From contig WHVD01000003.1 in assembly GCA_015178975.1 (NCBI GenBank), positions 806,001-870,000 on the forward strand: a DNA stretch of 64,000 bases, written 5' to 3'. The notes beneath the pieces were generated by a model. That model made no database searches. It worked only from the letters and a program-made list of their open reading frames with translations, and was not told the DNA's origin. The position numbers were made by a program, and so were the translations under genes. Below, one piece after another: positions 23,624-35,551 of this stretch; position 1 is the first letter of the stretch; each line of letters starts with the position of its first letter. The DNA is from Hysterangium stoloniferum (lineage: Eukaryota > Basidiomycota > Agaricomycetes > Hysterangiales > Hysterangiaceae).

Positions 23624-24261
23624 TATGAAGAGTGGTGGAAGTTCTAACCGTTCTATATATGAAGAATATCGACCGTTTAGGTACAACACAATGATGTATT
23701 GACTATCTAAGTCTAATACAGACCAAATGTGTATTGACTATCTAGTTCAATATGGTTGAGAGAATTAGCTATCTTAAGTAGAATAGAAAGCTAAGATGAA
23801 TAAAAGAGAATCAACTATGAAGTACGATTCTAAGTGACTGCTCGAGTATTTGAGGAAATAACAAGAGAGTCAAATAAACAGAGTAGTGTGGATATAGTCC
23901 ACATGGATTGAGATAACAGTTTGAGTTTTGACTAGTATAGTTCAAAACTCTGATTGTGCTGATAGTTAAAGCCCGTCTGTGACGGTCGAGACGATACCCC
24001 AATCACAACTTACAGGACACTAAGTGGATGTCTGGGTAAGTCATGGTTACGGGGTAAAAAGTATCTGAGTTCTAACTATTGGCACTAGAATACATAGGTC
24101 TGGCGCATATGCGCCCACAAGAGTCAATGTACCGAATGCATAGGTCATCAAACTAAATACATACATATAATAAAATAGAGAGAAAATAGAAATAATAATG
24201 GAAATATAGTATGGGCTCGTCCAGACTATATTTCAGAATATATTTCACCCTACCTCTCACA
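23624..24261. mobile_element. Probable solo LTR, family E (638 bp)
   Basis: Inserted into the family-A fragment and flanked by GCCAG (23619-23623, 24262-24266). Its termini are similar inverted sequences, starting TATGAAGAG and ending CCTCTCACA. No other copy in the window. Confidence 0.65.
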
Positions 24262-24278
24262 GCCAGACTATATAGACT

Positions 24279-25117
24279 TGTTAGGGTACACACACAGGCC
24301 AGGTTTCCGGAGAAACCCGCGGGATATCCGGTAGGACTTGGCTTCAGCTTATAGGCTGCACCCTCGCTAGATCGTGTTGTCCAATTTTGAACGGACAGAC
24401 GGGGATCCTGGGGAGTCTGGGCAGGGTTCGTGGGTCGTAGGTCATAAGTCGGGGGTCGTGGGTCGTAAGTTGGAGGTCGTGGGTTGTGAGTCGAGATAGT
24501 TGAGAGAGATAGATGCGCCAGAGCCCGCAGGCTCCAACTAGTGTGAGCGATGTGAATTAAGTAAGGTTTTAGAGTGGAAAATGTTATTAGATTACTGGGG
24601 GGAATCTAAGCTAATTTTCTGACTAGATTGTATGTACAACATCTGCCAGTTTATATAGACCGTGGAATGCATGACATACCAAATCCAGTAATGACGAAAC
24701 GAAACTAACAAAACATGAAACGGGAATAGTAAACACCAAATTGGTGTTAGGAACGGGATGGAACGGAGCGGAGTCTGAATCGTGACAAAGCATAACCCAT
24801 AACGGGAAACAGAGCGGGAGCGGAGTCTTAAATCGTGACAGGTCATTTGACTAAAATGGGAATGGGGCTCGATTAGAGCGGTGACGGGATTCTAAGCGGG
24901 GACCAGTGACTGGTGCGTGGGACGAAGATGGACATAGACAGAGATGGAGTCCAGGGAAGTCCGGTGACTGATATGTGTCATAATGAGGTCGAACATAACG
25001 AGTCTTGACGTAATGGAGTCTGGGCAGGAAATCCTATAAACAGACAATTGGTGCTTGTAGCGCGTGAGGGCATACGGGTTAGTGCCCGGAGTCCGGCGGG
25101 ATTGTCCAGTCGTAACA
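24279..25117 (-). mobile_element. Solo LTR, family A (839 bp)
   Basis: TGTTAGGGTACACAC to CCAGTCGTAACA, flanked by AGACT (24274-24278, 25118-25122). Inserted into an older member of its own family. Close in sequence to the copy at 21410. Confidence 0.88.
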
Positions 25118-25225
25118 AGACTGGAATGAATAACATACCAAATCCAGTAATAATGAAAATGAAACTAACAAACATAAAATGAGATAAGTAAACACCAAAC
25201 TTGGTGTTAGGAATGGGATGGAACA

Positions 25226-25904
25226 TGTGAGGTATCAGCCTCATCTCATAATATTCTCTTAATTTTCTATGAATTATTTAATATTTTCTCGAATTTATTG
25301 TATTTTTATTATAGAAATATAAGGCCTAATTCCTTTTAACTTCGCATAATAATAGCATATATGAGCTCATATGTATAATGCTATTATATCTTATTTATTT
25401 TATTATAATTTTTAACTAATTATTTATATTTTATTTACTTAGTTATTGCTTTTTGGCACATTGTTTTGCTTCAATGTGCATATTTTTGGAGTCACGTGAC
25501 TTATTAGATAAGCCTCTGGTGTCGGGATATCACATAAGTCACGAATGTGACTGTAACGACTTACTCGAGTCATAATTTGATTCCGCCAACTCATCAAATG
25601 CTTCCATCCCAGGACTGCGGCCTTAAACCTTCATGTTCAAGCCAAAGGTTGGAACCCTTGTCTCAGAGAGGGGAATCACATGGTAAATAAAGGGTAAAAA
25701 ATAAGTAGAATATGAGGTCATTATGACCTAAATAATGACCTCATAAAGTAAATAATTAATTAAATATTTAGTTATCAAAATGTATATAAGAAAGGCTAAG
25801 TTCCCAATAAAATCAATCTATCTCACATATTTTACTGCACAGCTCAGAAGCTTATCTAATCATCCTAAGGACAATAATAGCCTTAGTCTGATACACTAAC
25901 TGCA
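25226..25904 (+). mobile_element. LTR-like repeat, family F
   Basis: Begins TGTGAGGTATCAGCC and ends near CTAACTGCA. An inverted relative lies at 27779-28357. Both carry GTCACGTGAC (here 25491-25500). The right end is inferred by comparing the two copies. Confidence 0.6.
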
Positions 25905-25934
25905 AGCACCTACACTTGCAGAATTTTGAATCTT

Positions 25935-26424
25935 TGTCACGAATGTACAAACTCAAATTTTGATAATATTCAATTTAATATTTCTTCAACATTTCTTCGA
26001 CATTCTTTTGACTTTCCAACTCAATTTCCAACTCGACTTCCGACTCGACTATTCTTCGACAATATCTTCAACAATCTCGAATATCTTTAACTTGTCTCAG
26101 GTTGATGTCATTGATGATTTCACTTTGATATCATATTATCATCATAGGTAAATGATATATAGTATATAAGGGCAATGATAGGAACAAAGAAAGTCAGTCA
26201 GAAAACCTGTACTATATTATATTATTACTGTAGTACATAATCATCTAACTTTTCCAAGTCCTTCTTTGAGTTATTTATTCATGAGCCTCTGTGTCCTATC
26301 TTTGCCTCATGCTTTATCAACAGGACGAATTAATACTTCATCAAATGAGGCATTTTTATTCGATATTGTTGAATATTCTTCAATTGTTTATTCGACTTTA
26401 TTGAGTAAAATTCAATTCATGACA
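25935..26424 (+). mobile_element. Solo LTR, family D (490 bp)
   Basis: TGTCACGAATGTACAAAC to TTCAATTCATGACA, flanked by ATCTT (25930-25934, 26425-26429). Its ends and parts of its interior resemble family B, so the two are probably related. Confidence 0.82.
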
Positions 26425-27424
26425 ATCTTTGTCAGCAACTCTTGAACTTAGCTAATCATCTAAGTTCCCCCAACCTCACAGCTACCCTTTAGGCTTATTA
26501 ATTACATAATAAACCTAATAAGTATCTAAGTATTCTTACTGAAATTCCCTGCCAATACTAGATTATTCAAGGCCCAGTCCTAAGTTTATTGAATTAATCA
26601 AGTACAAGCACTCAATAATTCAACACAAATTACTTTCTCTATTAATAAATTATTTAACACCTTGTTAAATAACTATTAATAGTTACAAATAAGCATACAA
26701 GAATCCAAAGCTTTATATCAAGTCTCTGCTAAGTTATTGCACATATACTCAGCCTCTAGCCCCTATTCTCAAGGAATATGTCACGAATCGATTATTCTTC
26801 TATAAAGTCGAATAATAGTCTACTAATCGAACTCGAAAGCCTCGTTCAACGAAGTATATATTCGCCCTGTCGATGAAGTAAGAGGCTATTACCAGTCGCG
26901 AGAACTCACGGAAGTATTTGTCGAAGAAGTTACGACAAAGTAGATTACTAATATCACTAATATACAGATATTTCGACTGACTTCCCTCGCTCCTTTCGTA
27001 GCCCTTTTATGCTTTTCGTTGTATCGTTATGACTATGTTATGAACTAATTATGAAATCATATATAACGTCGAAATGAGACATGTCGAAAGAGATTCGATG
27101 GTGTCGAATAATGTTCAGTTTGTCGAGTCGAATTTGATAGGTCGAAGAGTTGTCGAAAGTTACCTTTGAATGTTTGTGACAATATGTGACATGTGACGGT
27201 TGTGACAGAATAGTTCTTTTATTTGCTAAAAGAGTCATATATTGTTCTATTGAACCTTTCAATAATCAAAATAAGCATTGATTTGAGTTGTTTAAGCTTA
27301 ATAGTGCAGCTCATTAATCTATCAGTATTTAAATTACTGGACCTTTGCTTGTTTTATTGTTGAAGCTCTGTGACACTATAGCATACATATATTGAGCTAT
27401 CTAAGAGAAACCCCTGAATACATT
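26425..27424. other. AT-rich repeat remnant without recognised coding content
   Basis: Flanks the family-B LTR at 26779. No protein or RNA gene seen. Probably the decayed interior of one of the surrounding LTR elements. Confidence 0.4.
26779..27207 (-). mobile_element. Solo LTR, family B (429 bp)
   Basis: TGTCACGAATCG to GGTTGTGACA, flanked by GAATA (26774-26778, 27208-27212). Nearly the same sequence and exactly the same length as the copy at 17861, so probably among the younger insertions. Confidence 0.9.
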
Positions 27425-27776
27425 ACAGAATGGAGCAGAGTCCAAATTGTGACAGGTCGTAAAACCATAATGGGAATGGAGCAGGAGTGGAGTCCTAATT
27501 GTGACAGGTCATTTGACTATAACGGGGCTCAGTTAGAGGGATGACGGGTTTTCCAAGCGGGGTCCAGTGACTGATGTGTGGGACAAGGTCAGACATAGAC
27601 AGGGATGGAGTCTGGCAGGTATTCTGGTGACTGATACACAAAGTAACAAATGTCGAATGTGGACAAGTCTGATGTACGGAGTCTGGCAGGAATTCCGGTA
27701 AACTGACAATTGGTGCGTATAGGGTGGGTGCATGTAAGTTAGTGCCCGGAGTCCAGCAGGAATTCCGGTCATAACA
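27425..27776 (-). mobile_element. Family-A LTR fragment
   Basis: Shares GGAGCGGAGTCC-like and GTGCCCGGAGTCC blocks with family A and ends GGTCATAACA. The other end is missing. Fossil. Confidence 0.65.
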
Positions 27777-27778
27777 CT

Positions 27779-28357
27779 TGCAGTTAGTATATCAGACTAA
27801 GGCTATTATTGTCCTTAGGATGATGAGATAAGCTTCTGTAAAATATGTGTGTGATAAGTTATTTTATTGTGGATTTCTGGTCCTCCTTATATACATTTTG
27901 ATAACTAATTATTTAACTATTTAATTATTTTACGATATCATGTTTAACTATTTATTACCCTTTTTTTATTCTATGACTCCCATGTCTGAGACAAGGGTTC
28001 CAATCTAAGCCTGAACTCGAAGGTTCAGAGGCCAAGATCCAGGATGGAAGCAAATGCCAGTGACTCGAGCTTCTGGCTTAAGTAATAGGTCACGTGACAC
28101 CAAAAATGTGCAAGGCAAAGTGCCAGAAAGCAATAACTAAGTAAATAAAAGATAAATAATTAGTTAAAAATTATATAATAATTAAATAAGATATAATAGC
28201 ATGATATGAGCTATATGCTATTATTATGTGAAGTTAAAAGGAACTAGGCCTTATATTTCACAATAAAAATATAATAAAAATACAATAAATTCCAAAAAAT
28301 ACTAATTAATTCAAAGAAACTTAAGAGAATTTTATGAGATAATACTGATACCTCACA
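27779..28357 (-). mobile_element. LTR-like repeat, family F (inverted copy)
   Basis: Plus-strand TGCAGTTAGTATATCAG to GATACCTCACA, the reverse of 25226-25904. Contains GTCACGTGAC at 28089-28098. About 100 bp shorter than the other copy. Confidence 0.6.
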
Positions 28358-28720
28358 ATACTGTTTTGGTCATTGACCCTCTTTGCTGCCACCCTTGCTC
28401 CAGCAGTCTTCCTACCAATGGTCCTCTTTACCACAATTGTCGTATCTTCCTTCTCTCTGTGGGTTGGTTCTATTGTCAGTGCTGTTATTTCCATAGTTGT
28501 TGGCCATCCTGGCTGCTAGTGCAGTGTCATCTTTCTTCACCTGTATCTGGGCAAAGTCATGTTGGGTGGCTTCAGTGATATGTGATATGAGATCATTTGG
28601 GCTTAATGACTGTTTGTTAACACAAGTAGTGGCAATAAGTGTGTGTAGCAGTGGTCAATATTTGTCTGGCATAGCACTGAGAATCATTGTGGTATATTGG
28701 GAGGGTTCCAGGTGTTTACC

Positions 28721-29641
28721 TGTCATGAACATACAAATTCAAATTTCGATAATATTCAATTTAATATTTCTTTGACATTTCTTTGACTTTCCAATTCAAT
28801 TTCCAACTCAATTTCTGACTCAACTTCTGACTCAACTATTCTTTGACAACAATCTCAAATATCTTTGACTTGTCTCAGTCTGATGTCATTGATGATTTCA
28901 CTTTGATATCATATTATCATCATAGGTAAATGATATATACATGTAGTATATAAGGGCAATGATAGGAATTGTCAGGAATTGATTATTCTTCAATAAAGTT
29001 GAATTATACATATTCTACTGATCAAACTCAAAAGCCTCGTTCGATGAAGTATATATTCGCCCTGTTGATGAAGTAAGAGGCTATTACCAGTTGCAAGAAC
29101 TCACGGAAGTATTTGTCAAAGAAGTTACATATGACAAGTTAGAATTACTAGTATCACTAATTTACAGATATTTCGACTGACTTCCCTTGCTCCTTTCATA
29201 GCCCTTTTATGCTTTTCTTCATATCGTTATGACTATGTATGTTATGAACTAATAGTGAAATCATACATGACATTGAAATGAGACATGTCGAAAGAGATTT
29301 GATATTGTCGAATAATGTTCGGATTTGTCGAGTCGAATTCAATAAGTCGAAGAGTTGTCGAAAGTTACCTTTGAATATTTGTGACAGTATTGTGACTTGT
29401 GATGGTTGTGACAGGAATGAAGGAAGTCAGTCAGAAAACCTGTACTATATTATATTATTTACTTCTCCGAGATTTTCTTCGACTTAATTATTTGTGAGCC
29501 TCTGTGTCCTATGTATCTTTGCCTCACACTTTATCAACAGGACAAATTAATACTTCATTGAACAAGGCATCTGCATTTGATATTGTTGAATATTCTTTGA
29601 TTGTTTATTCAACTTTATTGAGTGAAATTTGATTCATGTCA
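28721..29641 (+). mobile_element. Family-D LTR split by a family-B LTR
   Basis: Begins TGTCATGAACATAC and resumes after the family-B insertion to end near GATTCATGTCA. Diverged from the copy at 25935; no clear target duplication remains. Confidence 0.65.
28970..29413 (-). mobile_element. Solo LTR, family B (444 bp)
   Basis: TGTCAGGAATTG to GGTTGTGACA, flanked by GGAAT (28965-28969, 29414-29418). Nested in a family-D LTR, which lies in the copia gag remnant: three layers. Confidence 0.85.
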
Positions 29642-30124
29642 CTGCCCGCTGATGGTATTTTGCTTACAGGCTTTGTAGTGTCTGGATGGTTTCACAGAGA
29701 TTGGCATCCTCAGAACATCAAGTTTGATTGATTTGCTGAAGTACATATGTCTACCTGGACCATTTCAGATTGATTGTCAAACTTTGAGCTGATCATCTTC
29801 CAGGTTTCTGCTGCTGTTTCTAGGCCAATCACATTGATCTGGTATGTTTCGGGTAATGTGCTCAACAATATTGAGTGAGTGTGTTCATTCCCAATCTCGG
29901 TCATCTTCAAACTTCTCTTTGATGTTGGTTGTTGCATTGGGGCTAGGTGAGTTAGGCTTCTGCACTTGGCCATCGATGTAATGGATAAGCTTCTGGTAAG
30001 TCAATGCTGATATTATTTGCACTTTATATAGGACCCAGTTCAACCCATCGGCATCTAGCTTTGGTAGGGGCAGAGTTTGACTTGCAGGAAGTGATGTAGC
30101 ATCAGTTTGACCGGGCCCATAACC

Positions 30125-30506
30125 TGTAGAAATAAATGGGGTAAAAGTCTATAATATATGAGCCTTAGTTGAGACCATTAGGTGAGCAATTAAGTTAACT
30201 ACCTATAATATATAACTATGTGTAGATTAGTATAGGTATATTGTGATAATTATAGTATCACTACTTACACCTTAGTTGGGACCATTAGGTGAGCAACTAA
30301 GGTGATGAAAACTTCTCATTAAGTATATATACTACTTGGCAACACATTGCTGAGTTGGCATTCTCCCCCTGTCCTCTAACTAGTCAACACTATTATTCCA
30401 ACATGATATTCCTACTAGGTACCAATGTTGGGATGTCAGGGAGTTGCTGGAGGGTCACCAAGGTAGAAATAGGTTACAGGGGCTTAAAATGGTGAGGATC
30501 CTAACA
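30125..30506 (-). mobile_element. Copia-type 5' LTR, family G (382 bp)
   Basis: On the minus strand TGTTAGGATCCTC to ATTTCTACA, followed at once by the primer-binding site GGTTATGGGCCCGG. Two AGTTGRGACCATTAGGTGAG repeats lie inside (near 30165 and 30275). A start-like fragment of the same family lies at 14994. Confidence 0.7.
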
Positions 30507-30894
30507 GATATGACAAACAATGAGTGCTGGTGGATCTCGACCTAAATTAATAATAAAATTGATTTTGGAGCTGTAAGACATGGCAGACCTAGCAATTCCC
30601 AACAATTGCCACACTTCGGGTTCTTGAGCGCTTAAGCGTGCCAACTCCGACAACATGAAGTAACGTGCTCACCGTCTTTTCGCTTCTCACCGTTCACAAG
30701 CCTCGTCGAACACTTTACGAAGCTCTTAGAGACCGTGTCAAGTGTGATAGCGGAGCAACTTCCTTTGTATGCTCACCAGCGTCATTGTCGCACTATTCGA
30801 ATCAAAACTCTACATTTTGCAAACGCGATTATTTACTCAGTTGTCCCACAAACATTTTTCACAGACGGTTGTTTTCTACAAGAAAGCTATCAAA
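30507..30894. other. Intergenic region upstream of SLX4
   Basis: Boundary between the repeat island and unique DNA, and the presumed SLX4 promoter. Composition returns to that of the gene-rich DNA at about 30600. No other gene recognised. Confidence 0.4.
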
Positions 30895-33124
30895 ATGCCT
30901 CGACTCACTGGTAGAGCATTAGCGTTGGACATGGCAAACACGATCATTGAAGACTCAGAGCCGGAGCGTGAGGCTGAAGCCGCCAAACTGAAGGGAAATA
31001 AGAAAAGGAGAAAGAAAGAACCAAAAGCACAATCGGACGAGGAAGACGATGGGTCCATTCCTCGTCACGATACTGTTGTGTTGACTGAACGAGAAAACAA
31101 TTTTTCAACGGCTACTTCCCTCCCTTCGATATGCGTTGTTCCCGAGGTGATAGAGATAAGCGGTAGGCCTTTTGTATCAGTATTTATTATTTGGGAAGTC
31201 CTATGATAGTTGTCAGATAATACAATCAGCATCACAGAGGATATGAACTTGCGACCCATCCAAGTTTTGGCTTCCGCACCATGCTCTTCCCCATCATCCG
31301 AGGACGAAATCCAAGAGATACGGATGAAATCGCCAAAGCCAGTAGTAAATGATATGGACTTAATTGTTCCACCTATTGATCTTGAAGCCTGCACGTCAGT
31401 TTCCCTTGAACAGGAAATTGTCGTTTCTAAATTAGACCTAGCCCGGTTTGTATTTGAAGCGAAAGCCAGGCCGAATGTTCCTGCTCCGGCAACGTCACCC
31501 TTCTTTCGTCCAGTAGTAAGACAGGAGAATCCACCTCCCCCCAAAGCTCTCAAGCCGTCCAAAGGCGTTGTCCATCTACCTTCATTTGCGGTTTCCTACA
31601 GTCATGACCAACTTGGGGGCCTTTTGAAATGCTTTGTTTGTGATCTGGCTTGGACGGCTCGCAAGACTGTCCCAACGAAAATGGCGCATATCAAGGCCTG
31701 CGCACGCAAACATGGCTGGGGAGACTCTACGGTCGCTTTCAAGCTGGAGACTGCAATTGGTCATCTCCCAGCCATTAACCCCGCGACCGCTCAAGGACTA
31801 AACAACAAGGCTAAGGTACCAGCAACCAGCAATACTGTGCGGACGACCTTGTTGGACGACGTTCTCCATGAGGCAGATCCTAAAAAGAAGCGGAAGAAGG
31901 GGCGAAGCGATATAGTTGCCATCTTAGATCCTCAAGAAGCCCATGCTGCAATTGTGGAAAGAGCAAGGGCCTTATTTGCCCAACCAGATAAATCGTTGTC
32001 CCGACCTTCTCAGCGATCTCCATCCACTCAATGTTTTGGTTTAAGCAAACTTGGCGGTCCTAGTCGTGACCCAGGTGACCCCGCGTTGGGCGTTTTGGTA
32101 TCAGCTCCAGTCAATGGATCCTCTGTCAATATTTTGGAGGATGTTGATAGGAATGTTCTCCCGTTCTCAACGCAAACGTTCGGAGCCAGTGGAGTTGCAC
32201 AGAGATTTGTGCGGCATTCAAGGCCGTTAATGTCTGGGATGGATATAACCACTTCGAACCCTTCTGAGACGATTTCTACTTCGGTGAGCAACTCGGTTAA
32301 TTTTAAGCATGGCGCTGCTCCACCGTTATCGAATGAGCAGAGCACTGATCGGTTGTAGGCGCGCCTGCCGGAACCTCTCACACCTCCGCATAACATTTTG
32401 AACATATCGCCTTCTCGACCCTATGCTGATGCTGATTCGATGTCTTCGAACAGCGAAAGCGATGCACTTCACTTTTGCCACACTATGTCACGGAAGAAAT
32501 TGTTCAATATTAACCGTCTAAGCCCGATTCCGAAAGAGCAGCCTAGGGGGAGGCTACAACATTATGTCCAACACTCTAGCTGCGATAACAACATTGCATT
32601 GGAGAATTTAGCGAATCAGACACGAAAATGTAATTCTACCGGTATCTCTAAAGGTAGACAAAAATCTCATGGTGTGAAATCGAAATCGGCGTCGAGATCA
32701 AAATCGAAGTCTCCCAAGAGCCACAAGAGCTCCCGAAGTCGATCCCTACGAAGAACTTTTTCCGACACCGAAACTCACACAGATAAATACTACAATCCCG
32801 CCATGCATAATGACTTGCGTTGCATAATTAAATCCGACGAGTCGCTGTATGAGAGGATATTACGTTATGAGGTTTGCGTGTGTAGTTTTTCATGATCTCA
32901 CAATTGTTGACCCTTCAACTCATAGCCTATTCATTTCGACACTTTCTTGAATATTCCCGCTATCAAAGAAATGGATATTCAACATATCAGGCCGAAGCTG
33001 AAATATTTCCTTGATAGTCATGTATGTGAGGATACCAAACATAACCATTCGCTATTCTCATCTCTTTCAGGCCATCCACTTTTATGGTTATTTGGACTTG
33101 GCTGGTAATCGGCGAAGATATTAA
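30895..33124 (+). CDS. SLX4: Structure-specific endonuclease subunit SLX4
   Basis: Scaffold and activator of the SLX1 nuclease in DNA repair and recombination. About 660 aa. ATG 30895 gives MPRLTGRALALDMANTIIED, then a basic KKRRKKE stretch. A zinc finger C-x2-C-x16-H-x3-C is visible near 31630-31710 (KCFVCDLAW, then KMAHIKAC). The conserved C-terminal SLX1-binding region reads MHNDLRCIIKSDESLYERIL (near 32802-32861), then after an intron PIHFDTFLNIPAIKEMDIQH. It ends DLAGNRRRY with TAA at 33122-33124. Introns I place: 31163-31216; 32284-32358, which is 75 nt and removes an in-frame TAG, joining TISTS to ARLPEPLTPPH; one near 32871-32930; and one near 33022-33070. With these the reading frame is whole. 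Confidence 0.88.
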
Positions 33125-33267
33125 ATTATCCGTTGACAATAGTGTATCGAGCATTTGTAAACTTCTGTTGATATAAACTATAACTCCAAGACCGGTGTTG
33201 AACCGATAAAGATTTAAGACACTAAATGCAATGCAATCCAACCCTCTCCTCCCCAAAAAAAAAGAAA

Positions 33268-35257
33268 CTAGGACTGTAAGGCAATATCCGACAAGCCTGC
33301 TACCTCTATCACTCCTCCGACTAAGTGGAGGCTACCGCAGACAAGTATGTTTATGGACTTTTCAAGGGTTTCGAGTGATCTCACAACCTCTACAGCGTGT
33401 TGGATCGAAGGCAATACTTTTACATTAGAATTGGGATAATCAGGTATGAGTTTGATCCAAGATAAGGCCAATTCGTTTTGAGTTGTAAGTGATGCTGGGT
33501 CATTCGTGGCAATGGCATGTGAAGTGAAATCTACGTATGGATGAGCTGTCTGTTTCATTGAATCAAAATATACTGAACGCTACCCGGCTTAAAACCACCA
33601 TCGGTGTAGGTCACGTTGGTGCAAAATAGAGCATGGTCAAACAGATCTTTGAGGGGATATTGGTTTCCACGAGATTTTAGCTGCGCAGCGAGTGTATCCA
33701 ACATGACGCCCAAGAATTTGTCCCCAGATCGGCCATATGTACAATTAAAAATAAGGATACGAATTGTTCCATCCCTAGAGGGATAGTGAATGATTAGACT
33801 TGATAACCCAACCATGAAGGACGAACGGATTCGAATCGGGCTTGAAACCGACATCGGGACGTGAAAACCATTCCATGCCACACACAAGACTTTCAACAGT
33901 GTGTGCACCATCCAAGAACCACGTAGTTCTGGTTCTTCCAGGATCTTGGACCTCTTGACATCGTCCAGGCCAACGAGCTCGCTCTAAGCCCGTGATGAAA
34001 GCACCACTAAGGGGAAGCAAAGAGACACTCTGGCTTGACCCGTGGAGTTGCTGCAGAAATGACTGCGCCAGATGTAAAGCAAGTGATGCATTTTGTCGTT
34101 GATGGTCACCGGCCAAACCTATATTGATGGTATTGATGGTTAGGCAGGGACAAGGGAGTCTTATGACAGTCCTTACCAAGGTCGAGACCGGAAAGTTCAG
34201 GCAAGACAGGCACTACTTTGAATTCTACACTCTTCAGAGAAACTTAAATACGTCCGGTAAAGTAAATTATGGGGTTTTATGTACCTCGCGTTCTAAAGCT
34301 CGTTGCCGTAACATATCCATGGCTTCTTCTGTTTGTTCAACAGAAAATGCAGGAACGCCTTTCTGAAGTGAAATATTAGTCTCAGATCGTCAAAGCGTCG
34401 CTTGTCATCATCCACCTTGAATATTCCTCCTTTATTAAACGCTATTTCTCTTAACGTGTTGCCCAATGTGTTGACATGGTCAAAACCTATAGCAGAAACA
34501 CCTGTAACGATTGGGCGAGGAACGATATTGGTACTATCGTAGAGCCCCCCTATGCCAACTTCGAGAATTGTGGCATCAACCTTGACGAACGTGACATAAA
34601 TTCTCCTGCAATAGAAGAACAACGCAGACCTTCAAGGAAAGAAAAGTATGATATGCGACGAGCGTGACTAATCTGAAATAATTCGGTTTTGAAGGTGTAT
34701 TAGGCAGGGCTCTCTGAAACGTTTCTTAGTGCACAAGAATTGACAACCAGGACCAGAGACATGCTTTGTCGTTCTTTTCAAGTAAATCCCATACTTCGAA
34801 GAAATATTTCGCAAATTCCTCCTCCGATAACGGTATTCCATTTATACGAATCCTTTCCCGGACGGCCACAATATGTGGAGAGGTGTACAAACCTGGGCAA
34901 ATTTTATTTATTTATATGTGGATTGTGAAATGTCCGTTTTTACCAATTTTCTTCCCGGGCAAAGCCTCTCGCAATATAGAATCGCAGAAAGCGCATGTCG
35001 ACCCTTTGCCTTTGGTGCCAGTAACATGAATGACATTCAAGGTATTTAGGCTTTCAGCCTACGCTGTGTGAAAACGAGATGAAGCAAGTCTACATATTCC
35101 ATACCTTATGCCCTATGCGTTCTAAATATTCAATCATCTCGGATATTGCAACATCATTGAGTTTGCCCCGTGAAAGACGTATACTCTCTAATGTCGCTGC
35201 GTTAGATTGTTGAGAGTTAAGATGTTCTACAGCATCCTTGAAACGAACGTTTTGCAT
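33268..35257 (-). CDS. Folylpolyglutamate synthase
   Basis: Adds gamma-linked glutamates to folates (Met7/FOL3-type family), so folates are retained for one-carbon metabolism. About 500 aa. The start ATG at 35257 gives MQNVRFKDAVEHLNSQQSN, then RGKLNDVAISEMIEYLERIG. The nucleotide-binding loop is HVTGTKGKGSTCAFCDSIL (near 34960-35040). VDATILEVGIGG with YDSTNIV is the conserved Mur-ligase-like catalytic segment (near 34530-34580). TWFLDGAHTVESL and LKDLFDHALFCTNV are C-domain motifs. The end is VCGSLHLVGGVIEV, with the stop at 33270-33268. An upstream ATG at 35312 is in another frame, so I do not use it; a mitochondrial form would need an unseen exon. Divergent from the BRCT gene. Confidence 0.92.
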
Positions 35258-35448
35258 TGGCAAATGTCCTCGAGAACATGAAACAGTCGTACTTTGTAAG
35301 TCCTAGAGGCCATTGTCCGCACAAAAGATCGGTTAGCACAGTTGGTTGCCTTAGATAAGAAAGAAAATGGCAACCGCCAAAAAGGCATACATATCAAGTG
35401 AAATAAAAAAACCAAGGCGCCTGTGACAAAGGTTGGTTGTCACCGATA

Positions 35449-35458
35449 GTCACGTGAC
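35449..35458. promoter_or_regulatory. GTCACGTGAC E-box (Cbf1-type site)
   Basis: Perfect 10-bp palindrome in the 294-bp divergent promoter between the FPGS gene and the BRCT gene. Cbf1-type bHLH factors bind RTCACRTGAY and in yeasts control methionine and sulfur genes, which fits a folate-methionine enzyme. Binding is inferred. Confidence 0.5.
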
Positions 35459-35551
35459 TATGCCGCGTTATTTCTGGATGTTTTGGTGTGCGTGGGAGGT
35501 TCAACTTCACAGAGCGTACGCCCCTTGTAAATCCTATATGTATACATTCCT

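Larger units (their letters stand above)
23360..25225. mobile_element. Family-A LTR fragment carrying two insertions
   Basis: Family-A sequence appears at 23360-23623, 24262-24278 and 25118-25225 and is split by two later insertions (23624-24261 and 24279-25117). Its left end is missing where family B adjoins it. Fossil. Confidence 0.7.
28358..30124 (-). mobile_element. Ty1/copia remnant: gag region and primer-binding site
   Basis: Minus-strand coding traces near 29710-29973 (STLPETYQINVIGLETAAET, then MISSKFDNQSE) and near 28380-28700 (AMPDKYWPLLHTLIATT) are typical of copia gag polyproteins. CCGGGCCCATAACC at 30111-30124 is, on the minus strand, a primer-binding site directly next to the LTR. 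The element is broken. No reverse transcriptase, integrase or second LTR is seen. It has been entered by a family-D LTR that is itself split by family B. Confidence 0.75.

Noticed and set aside
32398-32895. Separate small gene downstream of SLX4
   Set aside because: It is in frame with the preceding SLX4 exon, joins by a good 75-nt intron and carries the SLX4 C-terminal signature.
35258-35415. N-terminal extension of FPGS from ATG 35312
   Set aside because: That frame (MASRTYKVRLF...) runs into a stop and is not in frame with the conserved enzyme.
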